Assembly: GCF_031326345.1 (NCBI RefSeq)
Contig: NZ_CP133671.1
Span: 6,541,001-6,605,000, forward strand
DNA from: Aureispira sp. CCB-E
GTDB lineage: Bacteria; Bacteroidota; Bacteroidia; Chitinophagales; Saprospiraceae
Reading direction: 5' to 3'
DNA length: 64,000 nucleotides
The position numbers and the translations under genes are program-made. This document shows, one piece after another, positions 39,687-48,101 of the stretch (position 1 is its first letter; each line of letters opens with the position of its first letter). The notes beneath the pieces were generated by a model that worked only from the letters and a program-made list of their open reading frames with translations, made no database searches and was not told the DNA's origin.

Positions 39687-39743
39687 TTTTTGATTTTTGT
39701 CATTATTAAATGAAGCAGCACCGCCTTACTCTTAATAGAGCTA

Positions 39744-39953
39744 TTATTGTGCATTACTAGATAATTCATTGCTACCTCCTGTTGATAAATCATCTGCACC
39801 GATAAAGGTACCATCAGGCAAAATAATGGGAACTAGAATAGAGCCTTCGTCATGACAGTCTCCCAAGACTTGTCCCAACAATTTCTGAGCATTTTTTTCA
39901 TTTTCACGATTCAAACTTTTCAGTTTAAAATCATCTAATTTTAATCGTTTCAT
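39744..39953 (-). CDS. RiPP precursor peptide 5
   Basis: 69 aa, the longest of the set. Shared leader (MKRLKLDDFKLKSL ... LLGQVLGDCHD). The core is hydrophobic then polar (EGSILVPIILPDGTFIG, then ADDLSTGG SNELSS), with no cysteine beyond DCHD but many Asp/Glu and Ser/Thr residues, the side chains joined by ATP-grasp ligases in graspetides. Confidence 0.8.
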   Translation of the reverse strand: MKRLKLDDFKLKSLNRENEKNAQKLLGQVLGDCHDEGSILVPIILPDGTFIGADDLSTGGSNELSSNAQ

Positions 39954-40054
39954 GATTTAATGATTTATAAAGATTTAAAAATAATAACTAGAATGTAGCG
40001 ATAAAACGCTAAATGGAAGTAGAGCAGTACACGCTTCAAACGTTCCAAGAAATA

Positions 40055-40259
40055 CTATATCTGACAGAGGTTCATCATGACAATTTCCTAAGACTTATCT
40101 TACATTACTCCGTTGAAACCACGCAGTAGCAGCACAGCTAAGTAAAAACGCAGCGCTCACGTAATCAATGGAGCATTAATCTTAGTAACTGATTCATTTC
40201 TTGCTTTTATTCTTCTTCCAGGTTTTTAACTTAAAGTCATCTAATTCAAATCATTTCAT
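40055..40259 (-). pseudogene. Wrecked RiPP precursor with inserted element
   Basis: The start region on the minus strand reads ATG AAA TGA, where intact genes have ATG AAA CGA, then the expected DDFKLK codons follow with a later frame slip. The core end VLGNCHDEPLSDI is preserved at 40095-40055. In between, where the rest of the leader should be, lies the TIR element of 40106-40176. So a former seventh precursor was inactivated by a nonsense change and an insertion. Confidence 0.7.
40106..40176. repeat. MITE-like element, short copy D
   Basis: About 70 bp with ends TACTCCGTTGA and TCAATGGAGCA (imperfect inverted pair). It carries the same CGTTGAAACCACGCAGTAGC arm as copy A, then GCAGCGCTCACG, but lacks the middle. 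It sits inside the wrecked precursor gene. Confidence 0.65.
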
Positions 40260-40375
40260 CTTTTTGTGATGTTATAAAATCCCTTCACGTTTCTCAGAAA
40301 TACAACGCAAAATAGAATACTCAAAACTCAGTATCATCTAACGCTATATCAATAAAGAGGTGACTACAATTCGTC

Positions 40376-40552
40376 TTATCTAGGATTTAGTATTTCGCCT
40401 GTTTCACTATTATGATCAAAATGCATCACCATTATTGAGTAAGGTTCATCATGACAGTCTCCCAAGACTTGTCCCAACAATTTTTGAGCATTTTTTTCTG
40501 TTTCATTATTCAAACTTTTCAGTTTAAAATCATCTAATTTTAATCGTTTCAT
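40376..40552 (-). CDS. RiPP precursor peptide 7 (farthest upstream)
   Basis: 58 aa, ATG at 40552-40550, TAA at 40378-40376. Shared leader (MKRLKLDDFKLKSL ... LLGQVLGDCHD), nearly identical to precursor 5 (NNETEKNAQ versus NRENEKNAQ). The core EPYSIMVMHFDHNSETGEI ends LNPR; it has His, Met, Ser, Thr, Asp and Glu. It is the first precursor in the transcriptional direction. Confidence 0.78.
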   Translation of the reverse strand: MKRLKLDDFKLKSLNNETEKNAQKLLGQVLGDCHDEPYSIMVMHFDHNSETGEILNPR

Positions 40553-40848
40553 TTTTTAATTTTTTAATTATAAAAGATACTCTTTCAAGGGGTATCTGTG
40601 TACTCCCTCTTTATTTTGGCTGTCAAAAAACATAACAACACTAATAATAATTCATATTCACATATAACATGATTTAACCATACCGTTTCTCCTTCAGTAA
40701 GCACACAGAGGGGTTCTCTTCTCAAGAGAATTCTATTCAATTGAAAGAGTTATACTATAAAGCCAATGGCTAAAACATCATTTATTTTTAGGAATTCACT
40801 CCATTTAGAAATTTATGGAGGAATTGATAGAGCAAACTAGTTTAATTT

Positions 40849-41142
40849 TTAACGCATAACATCGGTATACTTTCCTATTGTAAAACGTAGTCGCTTCGTT
40901 AGCAGTAGTTTTTTATAAAACAGAGAATGGACAAAAGAAAATAGTTGCTTGGGTGTAGCAAATAATCCATGGAAATATCTTTGTCTCAATTGCACTAATT
41001 TATTTCCACAATAGCTTATCCTATTCATCCAATTACAACTACCTTCATTGGCAGTTTGTAATCTTGGAGAAAGAACTTCACCATATACACTTATTTTATA
41101 AGTTGCATCATTTATAGGTGCTAAATATTCTAAATCAACCAT
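40849..41142 (-). CDS. 97-aa protein of unknown function
   Basis: A frame with aromatic- and basic-rich C-terminal half. The N-terminal stretch YKISVYGEVLSPRLQ loosely recalls the NUMOD4 motif (YEISNYGRVRS) of homing-endonuclease-associated proteins, but nothing else supports this. It lies about 300 nt upstream of the precursor set and may be a relic. Confidence 0.3.
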   Translation of the reverse strand: MVDLEYLAPINDATYKISVYGEVLSPRLQTANEGSCNWMNRISYCGNKLVQLRQRYFHGLFATPKQLFSFVHSLFYKKLLLTKRLRFTIGKYTDVMR

Positions 41143-41430
41143 TTAATAATTTGGGTTATATTTTGCTCCTTAATCAGTTTGAGATTGGGGGCTCTACATT
41201 AAGAATGCTAAAAATAAAATATTGGTGTTTTGATAAATAGGTTTATAAGAGCCTAACATTGTCATCAAAATATTCACACAATTAAAAATATAGTTTGTTC
41301 ATAAGAGGTAAAGCAAAGGTAGCAGTAGTAGAAAAAAAAATCAAACCAACTTTAATGCTTTTTTTATAGATCCAACTCTCCAAACCACTCATAAAAACCT
41401 AATTATCAAAATATTGACACCCAAACAGAG

Positions 41431-41925
41431 TTATAGATACTTTTTGGGATATTCAAAGAATACTATTCTTCCATTTTCTGCGGAAACATCCTTCCACCTA
41501 TTTACCTTAAATTCAATAGCGACAACACCTGTTGTAGGTACGTTATCTATTGGTGATTTTGCATAGAGATTTGCAAATTCTGTGTAAGAAAAATTATGCC
41601 CAAACAACATAACAGCATCCAAATCATCGTGCCAATGCTCTATTACTTGGAACAAATCAGGCACACTAGCCTCATAAACCATTGGGTTGATTTTGATTCT
41701 ATTTTTAGGATAATCTAATGCTTCGGCAAAAGCAAAAGCAGTGGCTCGTGCGCGCCTTGCTGGACTAGATATTAATACATCGGGATCAATCCCCTTTTTA
41801 TACAAAAGTTTTCCCATAAACGGAGCATCTCGTTTTCCTCTAGAATTTAAAGGACGATCAATATCTGACAAATGCTCATCTTTCCAGCTGGATTTTGCAT
41901 GGCGTACTAAGTATAATGTCTTCAT
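41431..41925 (-). CDS. SixA-like histidine phosphatase
   Basis: 164 aa. The N-terminal LYLVRHAKSSW contains the RH(A/G) catalytic histidine motif of the histidine phosphatase superfamily, and LFGHNFSYTEF holds the second His. Size and motif order fit SixA, which dephosphorylates phosphohistidine on signalling proteins, although general phosphatases share this fold. Cytoplasmic, monocistronic. Confidence 0.88.
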   Translation of the reverse strand: MKTLYLVRHAKSSWKDEHLSDIDRPLNSRGKRDAPFMGKLLYKKGIDPDVLISSPARRARATAFAFAEALDYPKNRIKINPMVYEASVPDLFQVIEHWHDDLDAVMLFGHNFSYTEFANLYAKSPIDNVPTTGVVAIEFKVNRWKDVSAENGRIVFFEYPKKYL

Positions 41926-42170
41926 AAAATTTTTTAGCGATTAAAAATTGGCTCGATTTACAACAACAACTTCCCCTATAAGATAAAAATTTTTGGTACA
42001 GAGCAAAAGTTTTACACAAGACTTAGCAATCATCCTATTGCTTGCCCATTCATACCTTTCTTATTTATGAGAATAAAAACAAGTGATACTAAGTTTACAG
42101 TATCATAACACTAAAAATCAACCTTTGGTTTAGAAGCATTTTTGGCTTAATTTGAAAATAAAAATCAACA

Positions 42171-42206
42171 TTACTATAAAAATAGTTGTATTACTATAAA
42201 AATAGT
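42171..42206 (+). promoter_or_regulatory. Tandem operator for the BlaI-type repressor
   Basis: Two identical 14-bp dyads ACTAT-AAAA-ATAGT at 42173-42186 and 42193-42206, each preceded by TT, with 20 bp centre to centre (two helical turns), ending 14 nt before the repressor start. The position and symmetry suit autoregulation by the BlaI/MecI-type dimer encoded next; family operators have TACTA/TAGTA-like half sites. Confidence 0.65.
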
Positions 42207-42220
42207 CATACATTTGAAAC

Positions 42221-42604
42221 ATGAAAGGATTAACAAAAGCTGAAGAACAAGTAATGCATCATCTATGGGCGTTAAAAAAAGCGTTCCTAAAAGATATTGT
42301 AGATGCTTATCAAGACCCTAAACCTGCTTACACTACGGTATCAACAGTGATTAGAGTTTTGGTTAAGAAAAAATACATTGGTTTTAATACTTATGGAAAA
42401 ACCAACGAATACTACCCTCTTATTAGTCAAGAGGAATACTTTTCTGGTTTTTTCAAAGGTTTTTTTGCACGATTTTTTAACAATTCAGCGACTCGTTTCA
42501 CTTCTTTTTTTGCAAAAGACAACGAGTTGACAATAGATGAGTTAGAAGAAATGAAACAAATTATAGAGCAACAGATTGCTGATAAAAAACGCTTTGATAA
42601 ATGA
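42221..42604 (+). CDS. BlaI/MecI/CopY-family repressor
   Basis: 127 aa. Winged-helix DNA-binding domain at 1-75 (LTKAEEQVMHHLWAL, YTTVSTVIRVLVKKKYIGF) followed by a dimerisation helix region (ELTIDELEEMKQIIEQQIADK). In the family, the repressor is released by an M56 sensor protease; here the M56 gene starts within its last codon (ATGA overlap at 42601). It probably binds the paired dyads just upstream. Confidence 0.92.
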   Translation: MKGLTKAEEQVMHHLWALKKAFLKDIVDAYQDPKPAYTTVSTVIRVLVKKKYIGFNTYGKTNEYYPLISQEEYFSGFFKGFFARFFNNSATRFTSFFAKDNELTIDELEEMKQIIEQQIADKKRFDK

Positions 42605-43950
42605 GTCTAATTCGAGGGTTGGTTATTTCTGTAGGCACCCTAACAGTGCTACTACTTTGGTACAAACTAACCATTCGATCAAAGACAACTTTCAAAGCAC
42701 AACGCATTGCTTTGTGCTTCATTTTAGTTGCTTCTATTTTGTTGCCTTTCATACCTGTAGAATGGTTGAATCGCTCTTTTGTTCCTGTGCTTTCTACTTA
42801 TTGGGAAGACATGGATTTCATAGACAATTGGATTAACGGTACACCTATTTCTGATGTGCCTATAGATCAATTATCATTCTATAATAGCATAGACTTCCAA
42901 CCAATACTTCTATCCTTATATGGAATTGGTGTTGTCGTATTCGGAAGCCGATTTTTAGTACAACTAGGACAATTATTGAGGTTAGTTTTACATTATAAAA
43001 CCATCCACGAAAACAAATATCGTTATGTCCTGATAGATTCTCCTAATTATGCTGCAGCATTTATGCATTATATTATTATTAGCAAGCATATTTGGGAAGC
43101 AGAAGATAAATTACCCATTGTCCAACATGAACGCCAACATGTTGATTTTTGGCATAGTATAGACCGTTTTTTGACCGAGATTTTATGCGTTTTTCAGTGG
43201 TTCAATCCTTTCATTTATTGGTTTCGAAAAGAGTTAATTGCACTGCACGAATTTCAAGTTGACCAAGCCATGATTCGCAATGGTGTAGATACCATTCAAT
43301 ATCAACAACTCATTGTTCAACATGCTATTTCGTCTAAGTCATTAGCATTTGGAAACCATTTTAGCCATTCATTAACTTTAAATCGTATTAAAATGATTGC
43401 TCAAAATAAATCGTTCCCTATATCCAGCATATATCGTATCTTATTTCTTATTCCTGTAACAACAATATTATTCACTCTATTTGCTTTTCAAAGCACGATT
43501 TTCACGAAAGCTCCAACTCCCAATACACTAAATATTCAACCTACTAATGGGGCTTTTATTTTACCAATAGAAAAAGGCAAATACAAAAAAACGATTGGTT
43601 ATGGTCTGCGAATGCATCCTATTCAAAAAGTTAAAAAGCTGCACAAAGGAGTAGATTTTGCAGCGCCTTTGGGTACGCCCATTTTAGCGGTTCAAAATGG
43701 ACAAGTCTTACGAGTCCAACATTCCCAAAAAGGCTATGGAAATAACGTTGTTCTTCAAATTAATGAAACGACTCAAGTAATGTACGCTCACATGGACTCC
43801 ATTCAAGTAAAAGCAGGACAACTCTTGGTTCAAGGAAGTGAGATTGGAACGGTTGGCTCAACAGGTTCGAGTACCAACCCACACTTGCACTTTGAAATCG
43901 TTGTTGAAGGTCAAAAAGTAGATCCTAAGCCTTTCTTACCCAAGTACTAA
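42601..43950 (+). CDS. M56 sensor-type protease fused to LytM/M23 peptidase
   Basis: 449 aa. Residues 1-300: four predicted membrane helices and a BlaR1-like M56 domain with zinc motif HERQH (176-180) and Glu217 in HEFQVDQ. Residues 320-449: an M23 (LytM) endopeptidase with His348 and Asp352 (HKGVDF), His397 (YAHMD) and H428-L-H430, all metal and catalytic residues present. Instead of the penicillin-binding sensor of BlaR1, the outer domain should cut peptidoglycan cross-bridges. Start overlaps the repressor gene. The next gene is a paralogue with a different outer domain. Confidence 0.88.
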   Translation: MSLIRGLVISVGTLTVLLLWYKLTIRSKTTFKAQRIALCFILVASILLPFIPVEWLNRSFVPVLSTYWEDMDFIDNWINGTPISDVPIDQLSFYNSIDFQPILLSLYGIGVVVFGSRFLVQLGQLLRLVLHYKTIHENKYRYVLIDSPNYAAAFMHYIIISKHIWEAEDKLPIVQHERQHVDFWHSIDRFLTEILCVFQWFNPFIYWFRKELIALHEFQVDQAMIRNGVDTIQYQQLIVQHAISSKSLAFGNHFSHSLTLNRIKMIAQNKSFPISSIYRILFLIPVTTILFTLFAFQSTIFTKAPTPNTLNIQPTNGAFILPIEKGKYKKTIGYGLRMHPIQKVKKLHKGVDFAAPLGTPILAVQNGQVLRVQHSQKGYGNNVVLQINETTQVMYAHMDSIQVKAGQLLVQGSEIGTVGSTGSSTNPHLHFEIVVEGQKVDPKPFLPKY

Positions 43951-43978
43951 TGTTTAGTTCTTGACAAAACAGCTATTT

Positions 43979-45754
43979 ATGGACTTAATGCGATGCCTTT
44001 TAGTTTCTGCTTCAACACTAAGTTTGCTCACAATTATTTATTACTTGGCAATTCGTCAGAAAACATCTATACGTATACGGCGAATCAGCCTATTATTTAT
44101 ACTAATAATAAGTGTGCTTTTACCCTTTATTAAAGTTGAATCAAATGTTGATTTTTCCTTCACCTTTGATACACTTTTTGTCACACAGATTACAGAACAA
44201 TACAGTCTAACCGAAGATGATTTGGCACACGAAATAGTGCCTACTGTAAGTTTGATTGGGGCAAAAGACTCGATACTTAGTGCTACTGCTTCACCAGAAA
44301 AAATTGCGAACCCCTCTTCTTCTAACCAACCCAAAATCTACTGGTTGCTTGTATTGTATGGGCTAGGTTTGTGCATTGTAAGTGGTCGCTTTTTAATTCA
44401 ATTGTTTTATTTTTTTTGTGCTGTTTTTAGTCACCATAACATAAGAAAAGATGGTCATTGTTTCGTCTTACTCCATCAACCCAATTATGCCGCTACCTTT
44501 TTGCATTATATTTTAATTAGTAGAAATATTTGGGAATCGAAAGACAAAACATTAATCGTCCAGCATGAGTGTATCCATGCTAATTTAAAACACAGTATTG
44601 ACCGTTTTCTAACCGAAATTGTTTGTCTTTTTCAGTGGTTTAATCCTTTTATATATTGGTTCCGAAAAAACCTAATTGAGGTGCATGAGTATCAAGTAGA
44701 TCAAGTACTTATTGATCAAGGAGTAGATGCGATACAGTATCAACAACTCATTGCCAAATATGCCTCTCTATCCAATCAGTTTGCTTTTAGCAACCATTTT
44801 AGTCATTCATTAACATTAAATCGTATCAAAATGATCGCTCAAAATAAATCATTTCAAAAACATACTGCTTTTCGTTTATTTTTACTGCTTCCTGTCATAG
44901 GTTTGTTATTTTCATTTTTCAGCTTTCAAGCTCCCCAAACAGCAACAAACCTTCCAACAGGAGATGGCGTTACAGCACCTCCTATTCCTGAACAAGTTGA
45001 TTTTGCTGGAGAACTTTTGCCTATGGATAATTTTGATGCCAAAGAGCGCTTTGACCGTGAATTAATTGCCAATTGTTTTCGTCATTCATCTACACTACTA
45101 TTTCTAAAAAAGGCGAATCGATACTTTCCTATTATCGAACCTATTTTAGCCCAACAAGGCGTTCCTGATGACATCAAGTACTTGGCAGTAGCCGAATCAG
45201 CATTATCCAACGCCACTTCTCCTGCTGGTGCCAAAGGATTTTGGCAATTTATGCCTCAAAGTGCCAAAGAACGAGGATTAGAAGTTAATGCGGAGGTAGA
45301 TGAACGCTATCACTTAGAAAAAGCAACGGTTGCCGCTTGTCAGTATCTAAAAGAGGCTTACCAACAATTAGGCTCTTGGACATTAGCTGCTGCTGCTTAC
45401 AATATGGGAAGCCTTGGACTCAGAAAGCAATTAAAAAAGCAAGGCGGAACAAGCTATTTTGATTTGGATTTAAATGCTGAAACAGCTCGTTATATTCTTA
45501 GAATTATGGCTATAAAAACCATTATGCAAGCTCCAGAGACCTATGGTTTTCAGCTTTCTCAAAAAGATCTCTATCCTCCAATGCCTCGTTTCAAGGCAAT
45601 AACGGAAAAAGGCAATATCCCTGATCTGGCTGCCTATGCTCAGAAACACCATATTTCTTATCGAATGCTCAAGTTATATAATCCTTGGTTATTGGATGCA
45701 ACCTTGAGCAACACAGAAAACCGTACGTATACCATCAAAATACCCATTAAGTAA
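43979..45754 (+). CDS. M56 sensor-type protease fused to lytic transglycosylase
   Basis: 591 aa from the ATG at 43979 (an upstream TTG would add six residues). Membrane helices and M56 domain as in the preceding gene, with HECIH (196-200) and HEYQVDQ; a block (FSNHFSHSLTLNRIKMIAQN) is shared almost word for word with the upstream protein, showing tandem duplication. Residues ~355-480 form an SLT domain: catalytic Glu406 in AVAESAL, then SPAGAKGFWQFM and AAYNMG. The C-terminal ~60 residues look LysM-like (peptidoglycan binding). It would cleave glycan strands as the partner M23 cuts peptides. Confidence 0.87.
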   Translation: MDLMRCLLVSASTLSLLTIIYYLAIRQKTSIRIRRISLLFILIISVLLPFIKVESNVDFSFTFDTLFVTQITEQYSLTEDDLAHEIVPTVSLIGAKDSILSATASPEKIANPSSSNQPKIYWLLVLYGLGLCIVSGRFLIQLFYFFCAVFSHHNIRKDGHCFVLLHQPNYAATFLHYILISRNIWESKDKTLIVQHECIHANLKHSIDRFLTEIVCLFQWFNPFIYWFRKNLIEVHEYQVDQVLIDQGVDAIQYQQLIAKYASLSNQFAFSNHFSHSLTLNRIKMIAQNKSFQKHTAFRLFLLLPVIGLLFSFFSFQAPQTATNLPTGDGVTAPPIPEQVDFAGELLPMDNFDAKERFDRELIANCFRHSSTLLFLKKANRYFPIIEPILAQQGVPDDIKYLAVAESALSNATSPAGAKGFWQFMPQSAKERGLEVNAEVDERYHLEKATVAACQYLKEAYQQLGSWTLAAAAYNMGSLGLRKQLKKQGGTSYFDLDLNAETARYILRIMAIKTIMQAPETYGFQLSQKDLYPPMPRFKAITEKGNIPDLAAYAQKHHISYRMLKLYNPWLLDATLSNTENRTYTIKIPIK

Positions 45755-45805
45755 ATAATTAGAGGTATATAAAACTAGTAGTTAGCTAAACATTGTAAAA
45801 CGAAT

Positions 45806-45832
45806 CTCCATTGATTTTTTAATGGAGTAATG
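45806..45832. repeat. Minimal TIR remnant
   Basis: CTCCATTGATTTTTTAATGGAGTAATG: 7-bp inverted ends joined by a short spacer, matching the outer ends of copies C and D with the middle lost. Likely a collapsed element. Confidence 0.4.
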
Positions 45833-45843
45833 TAAAAATTAAA

Positions 45844-45893
45844 CTGCTTTATTTTAAACTTATTCTTTGCAATACAAGTTTAAAATAAAGCAG
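45844..45893. terminator. Bidirectional terminator with 18-bp perfect stem
   Basis: CTGCTTTATTTTAAACTT at 45844-45861 pairs perfectly with AAGTTTAAAATAAAGCAG at 45876-45893 (14-nt loop), between the convergent M56-SLT and tex genes. Confidence 0.75.
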
Positions 45894-45936
45894 CCTAATT
45901 ACAATACTTAGCTAAATATAGGATACTAGGATCCAA

Positions 45937-48048
45937 TTAATCTATTAAAGACAATTGAATTCGCTTGCGTCCTAAATCTACCTCCATTACAGTTACTTCT
46001 AGTTCTTGTCCAAGCTTTAATACAGTCGCTGGGTCGTCTACAAATTTGTGACTCATTTTTGATTTGTGAATCAACCCATTTTCTTTGATTCCTATGTCTA
46101 CAAAAGCACCAAAAGCCGTAATATTCGTTACAATTCCAGGCAATTTCATCCCTGAATTTAGTTCTTCGATTGTACTAATGTTAGCAAAAGAAAAGACTTG
46201 GCGTGTAGAACGAGGATCACGCCCTGGTTTTTCTAACTCTCCTAGAATATCTTTTAAGGTTGGCAAACCTACTTTTTCAGAAGTATAAGTATGCAAATCA
46301 ATTTGCTTGCGCAACTCTGCATTTGCAATTAAGTCTTCTACCTTGCATTTAAGGTCTTTAGCCATTTGCTTAACCAAAGGGTATGACTCTGGATGTACGG
46401 CTGTGTTGTCCAATGGATTTTTAGCATTTTTAACTCTCAAAAACCCAGCTGCTTGCTCGTATGCTTTGGCTCCCAAGCGAGGCACATCAAGTAATTCTTT
46501 TCTACTTTTAAACGAACCATTTGCCTTGCGATACGCCACAATATTACGAGCAATACTATACCCCAACCCTGACACATACGTCAATAAATGCTCACTGGCA
46601 GTGTTCAAATCAACCCCTACAGCATTCACACAACTCTCTACGACAGCATCTAGTTTGGATTGCAATTTCTTTTGGTCTACATCGTGCTGATATTGTCCTA
46701 CTCCTATCGATTTAGGGTCTATCTTCACTAACTCAGCCAATGGATCCGCCAAACGACGACCAATAGATACCGAGCCACGCACTGTAATGTCTTCATCTGG
46801 AAATTCTTTGCGAGCAATATCTGATGCAGAATAAATAGAAGCTCCACTCTCGTTTACCAAAAATACATCTACTTTATTCGGAAATTTCAAGCCACGTACA
46901 AAAGCTTCTGTCTCTCTACCAGCTGTTCCATTACCAATAGCAATCGCTTCAATATTATATTTTTGAACCAAACGAGTTAGAATACGTTCTGCTTCTGCTG
47001 TTTTGTTGCGAGGTGGTGTAGGATAAATTACCGCATGCTCTTTTAAGTCTCCTGTATCTGAAAGACACACTACTTTACATCCTGTTGCAAAACCTGGATC
47101 TATGGCCAAAATACGCTTTTGTCCCAAAGGAGAAGCCAACAATAATTGACGCAAATTGGTCGCAAATATATTGATAGAGTGTTCGTCTGCTTTTTCTTTT
47201 GCTTTGTTTCTAAATTCTGTGCTAATAGATGGTTTCAACAAACGCTTATAAGCATCTGTGATGGCATCGGCTACCACATCCTCTACTTCGTCCTTGCCAC
47301 CTTTTAGATAAATTCTATCCAAACTCTCTAGAGGACGGAACTCCTCTGGCTCTATGTTTACTTTCAAGAAGCCTTCCTTTTCAGCTCTCAAGATCGCCAA
47401 CAACTGGTGTGGTTGTACTCTATCCAAAGATTTTTCAAACTCAAAGTAATCTTTATACTTTATGGCTTCCTCCTCTTTTGATTTTACCAATTTAGCGACA
47501 CTCTTAGCGTATCGTTCAAATTGACGACGAACAGCATTCCTAGCTTTTTCATCCTCATTGATCCATTCTGCAATAATATCCTTTGCCCCTTGCAAAGCAT
47601 CATCAACATCTACTACCTCTCCTTTTACAAACTTTTGTGCTTCTTTCGATACATTACCAATTCGCTGTTCCAAAAGTAATTTTGCCAATCCCTCTAATCC
47701 TTTTGCTCTAGCTTTTGCGGCACGAGTTTGGCGTTTCTTTTTGTATGGCAAATAGATGTCTTCCAACTCTGTCAAATCAAACGTACGTTCAATTCTAGAT
47801 TTTAATTCAGGTGTCAGTTTTTCCTGTGCTTCAATTGTTTTTAGAATAGATTCCTGACGTTTCAAAATATCCTTTTGACGTTCCCATTCTTCAAAAATTT
47901 CCATGATGGCTACCTCATCTAAACTCCCTGTTGCTTCTTTTCGATAACGTGCAATAAATGGAATGGTTGCTCCATCCTCAAATAATTCAATGACATTTTC
48001 TACTGGCTTTGGACTTAAGTTTAATGCCTGAGCTATTCTGTTTATCAT
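45937..48048 (-). CDS. tex: Tex-family RNA-binding protein
   Basis: 703 aa, near the family's usual 720-770. N-terminal Tex domain (NLSPKPVENVIELFEDGATIPFIARYRKEATGSLDE), YqgF-like RNase-fold core (ILAIDPGFATGCK), helix-hairpin-helix region (HLLTYVSGLGYSIARNIV and FKSRKELLDVPRLG) and a C-terminal S1 domain (PGIVTNITAFGAFVDIGIKENGLIH). It acts in transcription and RNA handling. Copy B of the TIR element begins 54 bp upstream of its start. Confidence 0.96.
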   Translation of the reverse strand: MINRIAQALNLSPKPVENVIELFEDGATIPFIARYRKEATGSLDEVAIMEIFEEWERQKDILKRQESILKTIEAQEKLTPELKSRIERTFDLTELEDIYLPYKKKRQTRAAKARAKGLEGLAKLLLEQRIGNVSKEAQKFVKGEVVDVDDALQGAKDIIAEWINEDEKARNAVRRQFERYAKSVAKLVKSKEEEAIKYKDYFEFEKSLDRVQPHQLLAILRAEKEGFLKVNIEPEEFRPLESLDRIYLKGGKDEVEDVVADAITDAYKRLLKPSISTEFRNKAKEKADEHSINIFATNLRQLLLASPLGQKRILAIDPGFATGCKVVCLSDTGDLKEHAVIYPTPPRNKTAEAERILTRLVQKYNIEAIAIGNGTAGRETEAFVRGLKFPNKVDVFLVNESGASIYSASDIARKEFPDEDITVRGSVSIGRRLADPLAELVKIDPKSIGVGQYQHDVDQKKLQSKLDAVVESCVNAVGVDLNTASEHLLTYVSGLGYSIARNIVAYRKANGSFKSRKELLDVPRLGAKAYEQAAGFLRVKNAKNPLDNTAVHPESYPLVKQMAKDLKCKVEDLIANAELRKQIDLHTYTSEKVGLPTLKDILGELEKPGRDPRSTRQVFSFANISTIEELNSGMKLPGIVTNITAFGAFVDIGIKENGLIHKSKMSHKFVDDPATVLKLGQELEVTVMEVDLGRKRIQLSLID

Positions 48049-48101
48049 ACTTTTTAATCTAATGTGTTGCTTACTTTGTTTATAATCGTTACAATTTATA
48101 G

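Noticed and set aside
26977..41142. CRISPR-like array, because similar short units recur with spacing
   Set aside because: The recurring units are leader-coding sequences of separate genes with starts and stops, not direct repeats with spacers.
46307..46690. 127-codon plus-strand frame within tex
   Set aside because: Antisense to highly conserved tex coding sequence.
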